A stretch of 7,555 bases of DNA from Ktedonobacterales bacterium (lineage in GTDB: Bacteria > Chloroflexota > Ktedonobacteria > Ktedonobacterales > JADMIN01): assembly GCA_025928125.1 (NCBI GenBank), contig JAICKD010000136.1, positions 1 to 7,555 of the forward strand, in the 5' to 3' direction. Of this stretch, positions 1 to 7,089 are shown piece after piece (position 1 is the first letter of the stretch; each line of letters begins with the position of its first letter). The translations under genes and the position numbers were made by a program. The notes beneath the pieces were generated by a model, which had not been told where the DNA came from, made no database searches, and worked only from the letters and a program-made list of their open reading frames with translations.

Positions 1-135
1 ATCGGCCTTTGCATAGGGGACAAAGGGAAGGGCGCTTTCGCCATCCAGAAATTCTTTCACCACATCCAGCGCGTATTCCAACGGTTTCATGCCAAAAACG
101 GTTGAGTTACTCAGCAAGAGAAGATCGTGCTGCAT
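1..135 (-). CDS. pepE: Peptidase E (alpha-aspartyl dipeptidase), N-terminal fragment
   Basis: A leftward reading frame opens with ATG at 135-133 and runs without a stop for 45 codons to the window edge, so only the N-terminus is visible. It begins MQHDLLLLSNSTVFGM and continues with LPFVPYAKAD at residues 36-45. The LLLLSNST opening and the following (I/V)PFA or VPYA strand match the start of dipeptidase E, a serine peptidase of the S51 family that cleaves dipeptides with N-terminal aspartate in the cytoplasm. The catalytic Ser-His-Glu residues lie further on and cannot be checked here. The start lies 26 bases after the clpB stop codon, with a GAGGGGG ribosome site (152-146) ten bases upstream, so read-through from clpB is likely. 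G+C in the first 120 bases is about 50 percent (31/60 and 29/60), well below clpB. Assignment is from motif memory on a short fragment, so it is moderately sure. Confidence 0.72.
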   Translation of the reverse strand, partial: MQHDLLLLSNSTVFGMKPLEYALDVVKEFLDGESALPFVPYAKAD

Positions 136-161
136 GAGATACCAGCCCCCTCAATTTCATT

Positions 162-2747
<2,586 letters not shown>

Positions 2748-2753
2748 CGGGCG

Positions 2754-2760
2754 CCTCCTT
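2754..2760 (-). promoter_or_regulatory. Shine-Dalgarno site that fixes the clpB GTG start
   Basis: On the minus strand AAGGAGG is followed by the six bases CGCCCG and then GTG (2747-2745). The site is essentially a full anti-16S match at good spacing. It lies in an A-rich stretch just downstream of the hairpin array and is not part of any of the hairpins. Confidence 0.85.
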
Positions 2761-2780
2761 GTGGTTTTAGATGACGCTCT

Positions 2781-2912
2781 CGGCCATCAATGGCCGGAGT
2801 AGCCGGAAACGGGCCATGAATGGCCACCTCGCCGCACAGCGGCGAGCAGGGTCGCACCCGACCCTGGCGGGCTTTCAAGCCCTCTGCCCGTTACTCCGGC
2901 CTTTCAAGGCCG
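2781..2912. repeat. Array of six short perfect hairpins between holB and clpB
   Basis: Six inverted repeats with perfect stems lie end to end in the 174-base gap: HP1 2781-2796 (CGGCCAT, loop CA, ATGGCCG); HP2 2812-2825 (GGCCAT, loop GA, ATGGCC); HP3 2828-2846 (CTCGCCGC, loop ACA, GCGGCGAG); HP4 2847-2866 (CAGGGTCG, loop CACC, CGACCCTG); HP5 2869-2882 (GGGCTT, loop TC, AAGCCC); HP6 2897-2912 (CGGCCTT, loop TC, AAGGCCG). HP1 and HP6 resemble each other. The two longer spacers (2797-2811 and 2883-2896) are largely complementary to each other, so the block has overall dyad symmetry. No hairpin is followed by a T run on either strand, so they are not classical intrinsic terminators. The array could be a REP- or MITE-like intergenic element, or a structured leader or processing region in the holB-clpB transcript. 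The structure is certain; the function is unknown. Confidence 0.85.
2792..2901. repeat. Long-range inverted repeat enclosing four inner hairpins
   Basis: GGCCGGAGTA at 2792-2801 is the perfect complement of TACTCCGGCC at 2892-2901, and AACGGGC at 2808-2814 is the perfect complement of GCCCGTT at 2886-2892. Together they form an outer stem with a short unpaired insertion on the left arm. This stem competes with HP1, the left arm of HP2 and HP6 for bases, so two folded states are possible: six separate hairpins, or one branched structure retaining HP3, HP4 and HP5. Confidence 0.7.
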
Positions 2913-2921
2913 AGGCAGCTG

Positions 2922-3908
2922 TCACAGCGGGGGTAGGTCGAGCGCCAGCACCTCCATTGTCAGGCGTGGGTTGGCATTCGCCTCCAGCGCGAGCTGCGCG
3001 TCGAGCAGCGCCCGCAGAAACGCCTGCGCGCGCTCCACGCCCAACGCTCGACCAAGCCGCTCCGCCTGCGTTCGCAATGCGCCCGAGGTCACCAGATGGC
3101 TCGCCCCGCCCGCCGCCAGCACGACATCGCGCCACCAGAGCGTCCACAGCTCCAGCACGCGCCGCGCCGACTCCACATCCGTCCCGAGCGCGCCCGCCCG
3201 CCGCAGCCGCTCGTCGCGCGAGGCCGTTGCCAACCCGGCAAGCTCCTCCAACTCGTGGATGCGCTGCTCGCGCAGTTCGGGCTTTTCCGCCGCGCGAACG
3301 GCCCAGCCGAGCCGCCCATTCGCCAGCCCCGCCAGCGCCCGCGCCTCCGTATCGGATACCTGCCACCGCTCGGAGAGCGCGCGCGCCACTTCGTCCGGTG
3401 AAAGCGGCAGCATGGGAACAATCTGGCAGCGCGAGAGCACCGTTGGCAGCAGCGTCTCCGGCTCGGAGCTGGTCAGCAGCAGAATGACCTGTGGCGCGGG
3501 TTCTTCCAGCGTCTTTAGCAGCGCGTTCATGCCAGCCGGAGCCATACGCTCGATGTCGGGAATCACAAAGATGCGCCAGCGACCCTCGGTTGGCGCGAGG
3601 CTCGCCATGCGGATCATCTCGCGCACAATGTCGATGCCCAGGGTGCGCTTGCCTTTTTCGGGTTCGACCAGGGCAACGTCGGGATGGGCGCCGTGCGCAA
3701 TCTTGCGGCAGGATGCGCACTCGCCACATGGGTCGCCGTCGGTGGGCGCGCGTCCGGTGCATTGCAGCAGCCGCGCGAATTCGAGCGCCAGCGTCGTTTT
3801 GCCGATGTCTGAGGGGCCGGTCAACAGCCATGCGTGGCTCACGGCGTTGCCCAGCGTGGCTCGCTCCAGACGCGCCCGCGCCTGCTGGTTGCCATAGATG
3901 GCGCGCAT
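2922..3908 (-). CDS. holB: DNA polymerase III subunit delta'
   Basis: This 328-residue protein has the layout of the clamp-loader delta' subunit, which opens with the tau/gamma and delta subunits the sliding clamp and loads it on primed DNA. The N-terminus reads IYGNQQARARLERA, then SHAWLLTGPSDIGKTTLA with the P-loop at 31-38. Four cysteines (C50, C61, C64, C67) form the zinc-binding module typical of this family. There follow FVIPDIERM (114-122) in the Walker B position without the catalytic acidic pair, as is usual for delta', the NALLKTLEEP signature (128-137) and the SRC motif (159-161). The remainder is the helical collar domain. DnaX (gamma/tau) is longer and starts differently, so delta' is preferred. 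ATG at 3908-3906 follows AGAGGAGG (3923-3916) by seven bases. It is the first gene of the leftward set and may be co-transcribed with clpB across the hairpin array. Confidence 0.9.
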   Translation of the reverse strand: MRAIYGNQQARARLERATLGNAVSHAWLLTGPSDIGKTTLALEFARLLQCTGRAPTDGDPCGECASCRKIAHGAHPDVALVEPEKGKRTLGIDIVREMIRMASLAPTEGRWRIFVIPDIERMAPAGMNALLKTLEEPAPQVILLLTSSEPETLLPTVLSRCQIVPMLPLSPDEVARALSERWQVSDTEARALAGLANGRLGWAVRAAEKPELREQRIHELEELAGLATASRDERLRRAGALGTDVESARRVLELWTLWWRDVVLAAGGASHLVTSGALRTQAERLGRALGVERAQAFLRALLDAQLALEANANPRLTMEVLALDLPPL

Positions 3909-3943
3909 GTCCCGGCCTCCTCTCGACGGCGCTTGCGATGCAG

Positions 3944-3973
3944 TTGCCCACGCACATCATACAGCCGTATTGT
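3944..3973 (+). promoter_or_regulatory. Weak sigma-70-like promoter candidate for the Lon-N gene
   Basis: TTGCCC (3944-3949) and TATTGT (3968-3973) are separated by 18 bases, and each matches four of six consensus positions. They are about 110 bases upstream of the GTG start at 4084. In GC-rich DNA such matches are weak evidence. On the opposite strand the sequence at 3974-3969 reads TACAAT, a five-of-six match to a -10 box that could serve holB, but I see no convincing -35 box for it. Confidence 0.25.
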
Positions 3974-3986
3974 ATGTGTTGTGGCT

Positions 3987-4003
3987 GGTATCACCATGAT
4001 ACC
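3987..4003. promoter_or_regulatory. 17-bp perfect dyad, candidate operator
   Basis: GGTATCA, loop CCA, TGATACC is a perfect 7-bp inverted repeat in the divergent region between holB and the Lon-N gene. A related palindrome GGTATACC lies at 4076-4083, directly against the GTG start of the Lon-N gene. Another inverted repeat, CATACA / TGTATG, is at 3958-3963 and 3971-3976. The spacing and the AT-rich arms look like a binding site for a dimeric transcription factor. It lies about where the -35 region would be for the possible TACAAT box of holB. No regulator gene is adjacent, so the cognate protein is unknown. Confidence 0.45.
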
Positions 4004-4070
4004 CCGTTTGTAGATGCGCGCGGCTCTGGAATGGATGGTTGCGACGATCGCTGAAGCTGAAGTGGTGGCA

Positions 4071-4077
4071 AAGGGGG
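4071..4077 (+). promoter_or_regulatory. Shine-Dalgarno site that fixes the Lon-N protein GTG start
   Basis: AAGGGGG is followed by six bases (TATACC) and GTG at 4084. The frame is open further upstream to a TTG at 4039, but that codon has no comparable ribosome site, and the Lon-N fold conventionally begins right after 4084. Confidence 0.7.
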
Positions 4078-4083
4078 TATACC

Positions 4084-4764
4084 GTGGCTGGCGCTCTGCT
4101 GGAGATACCGCTGTTCCCACTTCATGGTGTGCTCTTTCCGGGGATGGCGCTGCCGCTGCACGTCTTCGAGCCACGCTATCGCCGCATGACCAGCGATTGT
4201 CTGGATTCCAATCTCCCGTTTGGCATTGTGCTGGCGATGCCCGGAAGCGTCCTTGGCCATGAGATTCCCGCGCCCGTGGGAACGTTCGCGCGCATCGTTG
4301 ACTACGAGCGGCTGCCCGACGGCCGTTACAATCTGCTCACCATTGGCACGCAGCGATTTCGCATCGTCGAGGAGTCGCGTGACAACCCTCTGTATCTGAC
4401 GGGTCGGGTCGAGCAACTGGACGATGTGCCAGACGCCGATGCGCGCGAACAGGCCTATCTGGCGGCGGAGGCGCACGAGGCGCTGGCGGTCTATCTGCGC
4501 TCGGTGCTGACGCTGCTCGGCAGCGAGGAGCGCACCATCGCGGTACCTGAGGATGCTGCCGACCTCTCGTATCTCATCGCCACCTGCCTCGGCTGTGACG
4601 ACGACCAGAAGCAGCGGATGCTGGAAATCACCTCGATTTCGGCCAGACTCACTGCGGGCATCCATGGCCTGCGCGCTGAGATCGAGGCGCTGGAGCGCCA
4701 GAGCGACGACGGAAACGACTACGGTTACCCGCCGTTCGACAGTGACCGCACGGGGCTGAACTAG
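4084..4764 (+). CDS. Stand-alone Lon substrate-binding (LON-N) domain protein
   Basis: This 226-residue protein consists only of the N-terminal domain found in ATP-dependent Lon protease; there is no AAA+ module and no Ser-Lys protease domain. The beta-rich half has PLFPLHGVLFPG at 9-20, LHVFEPRYRRM at 25-35, FGIVL at 46-50, VGTFARI at 65-71 and YNLLTIGTQRFRI at 82-94. The helical half ends with LSYLIATCLGC...QKQRMLEITS (161-184), resembling the Lon linker where the chain dissociates into helices. A polar tail (206-226) is probably disordered. Stand-alone Lon-N proteins are widespread in bacteria. A role in substrate recognition is inferred, and no precise reaction is known. GTG at 4084 is chosen over an upstream TTG because of AAGGGGG at 4071-4077. 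The gene is divergent from holB. Its stop TAG (4762-4764) overlaps the stop of the convergent membrane protein gene by sharing CTAG. Confidence 0.88.
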   Translation: MAGALLEIPLFPLHGVLFPGMALPLHVFEPRYRRMTSDCLDSNLPFGIVLAMPGSVLGHEIPAPVGTFARIVDYERLPDGRYNLLTIGTQRFRIVEESRDNPLYLTGRVEQLDDVPDADAREQAYLAAEAHEALAVYLRSVLTLLGSEERTIAVPEDAADLSYLIATCLGCDDDQKQRMLEITSISARLTAGIHGLRAEIEALERQSDDGNDYGYPPFDSDRTGLN

Positions 4765-5249
4765 GCCGCGTGGCCAGGCATCACGACCAGCGATGAGTCG
4801 TAGTCCGCGATGCGCCAGTGACTCTGCTCTAGCGACAGTTTCACCTGCGCTGGAGTCGCCATGACCGTGCCGCGCGCAAGCGTGAGAGTGAGCGTGGCGC
4901 TGCTGGCGTCTTGCCCCGCGACGGTGTAGCTGCACGCACGCGCCGTGCCGAGCTGCGCATCGAGTTGGCGCTGGCTGGCGACGAATTGATCGCGCGTGCC
5001 AACCGTCCGTTCGGTGGCCGAGAGCAGTCCATAGAGGTCGTCATATCGCTGGGTGGTGAGGTCGCTGCATATCAGGCGCGCGACCGGCGCGACCGCTGGG
5101 CTGTTCGTGGATGTTGCCGTCAAACGCGAATAAAGCGTGATCCCCAGGACGACCAGGAGAATGCCCGCCACCACGCCCAGCGCCAGCGGTAGCCACTGCG
5201 GCATGTTCCGGCGCGCGGGTGCGATTGTTGCGGTCGGGCGGTCGTTCAT
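4761..5249 (-). CDS. Small single-pass membrane protein of unknown function
   Basis: This 162-residue protein has a short basic N-terminus (PARRN at 11-15), one strong hydrophobic segment at about 18-40 (LPLALGVVAGILLVVLGITLY) and a soluble domain of about 120 residues. By the positive-inside rule the soluble domain is outside the membrane. It contains a helical part (ARLICSDLTTQRYDDLYGLLS, then RDQFVASQRQLDAQL) followed by beta strands ending in HWRIADYDSSLVV. That order resembles the NTF2-like DUF4878/DUF3887-type extracytoplasmic domains; this is an impression, not a search. C61 and C106 are the only cysteines and could form a disulfide. The ATG at 5249-5247 is supported by AAGGAG (5265-5260) ten bases upstream, and a promoter candidate lies 40-70 bases upstream. 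The frame extends further upstream, but that part has no family-like content. It converges on the Lon-N gene. Confidence 0.78.
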   Translation of the reverse strand: MNDRPTATIAPARRNMPQWLPLALGVVAGILLVVLGITLYSRLTATSTNSPAVAPVARLICSDLTTQRYDDLYGLLSATERTVGTRDQFVASQRQLDAQLGTARACSYTVAGQDASSATLTLTLARGTVMATPAQVKLSLEQSHWRIADYDSSLVVMPGHAA

Positions 5250-5287
5250 GCGGGTTGCGCTCCTTCTGGCATGGGTGACTCCGTCGC

Positions 5288-5317
5288 AGTATAGCCGCCC
5301 ACGCCAGGATGCGGCAA
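5288..5317 (-). promoter_or_regulatory. Sigma-70-like promoter candidate for the membrane protein gene
   Basis: On the minus strand TTGCCG (5317-5312) and TATACT (5293-5288) are 18 bases apart. The -10 box matches five of six consensus positions and the -35 box four of six. Predicted initiation near 5281 would give a leader of about 30 bases before the ATG at 5249, which fits the AAGGAG site at 5265-5260. This is the best promoter-like pair I found in the window. Confidence 0.4.
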
Positions 5318-5417
5318 CGACGCGGGCGAAAGGTACGCCGCTACGATGGCTGGCATGCGGGCGCGCGATGCGGTAGAGTTTGAGGCAGGCGGGCGAGAGA
5401 TGGCATGAGCAGGCAGC

Positions 5418-5423
5418 GAGGGA
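5418..5423 (+). promoter_or_regulatory. Shine-Dalgarno site that decides the ubiX start
   Basis: GAGGGA is followed by seven bases (TAGTGCG) and ATG at 5431. An in-frame TTG at 5380 would add 17 residues that are not part of the UbiX fold, so the ATG is preferred. Confidence 0.6.
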
Positions 5424-5430
5424 TAGTGCG

Positions 5431-6048
5431 ATGGCAGCGAAATCGGAACGGCCGGGGTCCACACGGCCGCCGCTGATCGTCGGCGTGACCGGCGCGAGCG
5501 GCGTGGTGATGGCGTGCCGCGCCATTGAGGTGCTGGGCGAGCTGAGCATTCCAATGCACATCACCTATACTCCGGCGTGCCGACAGGTCTGGCCCGACGA
5601 GATTGGCCACCCATTCAACGACGATCTGGCCGACTGGAAACGGCGTTTTGGCGCGCGGGTCTTCAACTCCGAGGATTTTCGCGCGCCGATGTCCAGCGGC
5701 AGCTTCCTCACCGCCGGGATGCTCGTCATTCCCTGCTCGATGCGTACCGTTTCGGCCATCGCGCAGGGCCTCTCGTCCAACCTGCTCGAACGCGCCGCCG
5801 ACGTGGTGATCAAGGAGGGGCGGCCGCTGGTACTGGTTCCGCGTGAAGCGCCGCTCTCGGCGATCCACCTGGAGAACATGCTCAAGCTGGCGCGGCTGGG
5901 CGTGCGTATTGTGCCGCCGATGCCACAGTTCTATCTGCGCCCGCAGACGGCGGACGAGATCGTTGACCGGATGGTGCGCCGCTGCCTGGCCGTCCTCGGC
6001 GTCGAGGAGGCGCTGCCCCCAGAGATGCGCTGGCGTGGCGACGAATAG
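5431..6048 (+). CDS. ubiX: Flavin prenyltransferase UbiX
   Basis: This 205-residue protein is of normal UbiX/Pad1 length. UbiX joins a dimethylallyl group from dimethylallyl phosphate to FMN, giving the prenylated flavin cofactor used by UbiD-type (de)carboxylases in quinone and aromatic acid metabolism. Visible signatures are IVGVTGASG at 16-24 (FMN phosphate loop), APMSSGSF at 85-92, the PCSMRTVSAIA motif at 101-111, LLERAADVVIKEGRPLVLVPRE at 118-139, LENMLKLARLG at 147-157 and PPMPQFYLRP at 162-171. The KEGR and PRE segments and the late tyrosine are the expected active-site elements. The family fold is a dodecameric, Rossmann-like flavoprotein. No ubiD partner is in the window, so the decarboxylase it serves is unknown; ubiquinone, menaquinone (futalosine route) or phenolic acid pathways are all possible. 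It is divergent from the membrane protein gene and is followed after 19 bases by the 6068 gene. Confidence 0.93.
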   Translation: MAAKSERPGSTRPPLIVGVTGASGVVMACRAIEVLGELSIPMHITYTPACRQVWPDEIGHPFNDDLADWKRRFGARVFNSEDFRAPMSSGSFLTAGMLVIPCSMRTVSAIAQGLSSNLLERAADVVIKEGRPLVLVPREAPLSAIHLENMLKLARLGVRIVPPMPQFYLRPQTADEIVDRMVRRCLAVLGVEEALPPEMRWRGDE

Positions 6049-6067
6049 TAATTTGAGAGCAATACCA

Positions 6068-6703
6068 ATGGAGCCGCCTGATTCCGGTGATTCTGTGACG
6101 ACATCTAGTTCTGGCAGTACGTATGAACGGGACAGACCATATGCTGAGGCAATGTTGCGCCGCCTGTGCTTAGGCGCTGAGATTGCTGGGGTGTATTGGT
6201 CAGGATTCCCTGACGTGCTGACGCTCTACATAGACGACAGCCTCTTCCCGGACAAAGAGGCAAGGGATCGCTTTTCTCATTATCAGAATTTGCGGCCTGG
6301 GGAATGTTGGCTTATGTTAGAACACAAGTGGGCGGTTTTAGATGCGATGCCTTTTGCAGACGCTGAGCACGAGCAAGCAGCAGCAGACAGTTTGCCAGAG
6401 GCGATAACCTACTCACACTTGGGTGAGCTTGCCTCGTTGCATGACCAATCCATTGTCGCGATTCGCCTTGGTATTGCAGTCGGCCATCTGATGCTTCAAT
6501 TTGACTCAGGACGGTGCTTGTTCATCCATGGCGATCATGGGATGTATGAGGCATGGGAGATAAGAGTCACGCCTACTCGAGAACATCCAGATCCCGAGAA
6601 ACGTTGGCTCTTGGTAAATATACCAGGCGGCGACGTTGCCATATGGACGCCCGATGACTTCGACCCAAACTTTGACACTGAATGGCAGCGCCCTCACGAG
6701 TGA
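6068..6703 (+). CDS. Uncharacterised protein of low GC, possibly acquired
   Basis: I do not recognise this 211-residue protein with certainty. It has no signal peptide or membrane segment. The N-terminus is Ser/Thr-rich (8-18), followed by a mixed alpha/beta protein rich in acidic and aromatic residues. The C-terminal half has AIRLGIAVGHLMLQFDSGRC (131-150), then IHGDHGMYEAWEI (153-165) and WLLVNIPGGDVAIW (180-193). The pattern 'strand, F-x-x-G-x-x-L, short turn, Y-E-x-W-x-I' is reminiscent of small immunity-type or DUF6188-like proteins, but this is only a resemblance. G+C in three sampled 60-base lines is 57, 45 and 52 percent (34, 27 and 31 of 60), against 77 percent in a ubiX line, and rare AT-rich codons such as TTA, TTG and ATA appear. 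The ATG at 6068 has only a weak GAGAG site eight bases upstream. It sits 19 bases after ubiX and 23 bases before the ABM gene. That it is a gene is likely; its function is unknown. Confidence 0.75.
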   Translation: MEPPDSGDSVTTSSSGSTYERDRPYAEAMLRRLCLGAEIAGVYWSGFPDVLTLYIDDSLFPDKEARDRFSHYQNLRPGECWLMLEHKWAVLDAMPFADAEHEQAAADSLPEAITYSHLGELASLHDQSIVAIRLGIAVGHLMLQFDSGRCLFIHGDHGMYEAWEIRVTPTREHPDPEKRWLLVNIPGGDVAIWTPDDFDPNFDTEWQRPHE

Positions 6704-6726
6704 AGGGTTAGCGAAGGAGCAATGAG

Positions 6727-7017
6727 ATGATTGTGAGCATGTTCCACGTCACCGTGCCGCCTCAGGCGACGGAGCCGTTCGAGCGAAGCTGGCAGCAGCG
6801 CGCGGGCAAGGTGGACGCGATGCCAGGTTTTCGCGGGCTAGAGGTATTGCGCGCGGGCGACACGCCGGGCAAATATGTCGTGATGACGCGCTGGGAGACG
6901 CGCGAAGACTTCGAGCGTTGGGCCAGCAGCCCGGAGTTTTCGGCGGGCCATGCGCGTACCGGTGGCGGCGGCGCGGAGGGTGGCGGCGTCGAGTTTTACG
7001 AGGTGCTTCCGAGTTAG
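6727..7017 (+). CDS. Antibiotic biosynthesis monooxygenase (ABM) domain protein, IsdG/MhuD-like
   Basis: This 96-residue protein has the size and pattern of a single ABM ferredoxin-like domain, which dimerises: a first strand (MIVSMFHVTV), a helix with FERSWQQRAGKVDAMPGF (18-35), then GLEVLRAGD (37-45), KYVVMTRWETREDFERWASS (49-68) and a last strand VEFYEVL (88-94). W65 and H75 are spaced as the Trp and proximal heme-ligand His of IsdG, which would suit heme binding or degradation. The catalytic Asn near position 7 of IsdG/MhuD is not present here, where the residues are F6-H7. Residues 79-87 form a Gly-rich loop (GGGGAEGGG) in place of the usual loop. It may therefore be a heme-binding or other ABM enzyme rather than a true heme oxygenase. 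ATG at 6727 has GAAGGAG (6713-6719) seven bases upstream. It follows the 6068 gene by 23 bases. Confidence 0.83.
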   Translation: MIVSMFHVTVPPQATEPFERSWQQRAGKVDAMPGFRGLEVLRAGDTPGKYVVMTRWETREDFERWASSPEFSAGHARTGGGGAEGGGVEFYEVLPS

Positions 7018-7089
7018 GTGGGCGCCCGTGGAATGGTGGGAACAGCGAGTGGCTCTTTTTCCTATCCATCCCCATCAGGAGGCGCGCCT

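Noticed and set aside
2781..2912. Hairpins as Rho-independent terminators, or as a CRISPR array
   Set aside because: No T run follows any stem on either strand. The stems differ in sequence and lack equal-sized unique spacers, so neither model fits.
2771..3487. Open plus-strand frame of about 238 codons opposite holB
   Set aside because: It reads as a Pro/Arg/Ala-rich low-complexity product, runs antisense to holB and across the hairpin array, and has no family signature. This is typical of shadow frames in GC-rich DNA.
3991..4935. 314-codon minus-strand frame opposite the Lon-N gene
   Set aside because: The opposite strand encodes a recognisable Lon-N domain with a good ribosome site; this frame has an Arg/His/Gln-rich product with no motif.
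5843..6067. Upstream in-frame extension of the 6068 gene into ubiX
   Set aside because: The extension is a +1-type shadow of ubiX with Arg/Cys/Trp-rich content. Composition and protein character change at about 6050, so ATG 6068 is the sensible start.
6722..6730. Two-codon frame ATG AGA TGA overlapping the ABM start
   Set aside because: Its ATG is only two bases from the GAAGGAG site, too close for initiation; ATG 6727 is at the right distance.
7020..7027. GGGCGCCC palindrome after the ABM stop as a terminator
   Set aside because: It is an 8-base palindrome without a loop, and the T run lies about 30 bases further on, so it does not form a terminator hairpin with a T tail.
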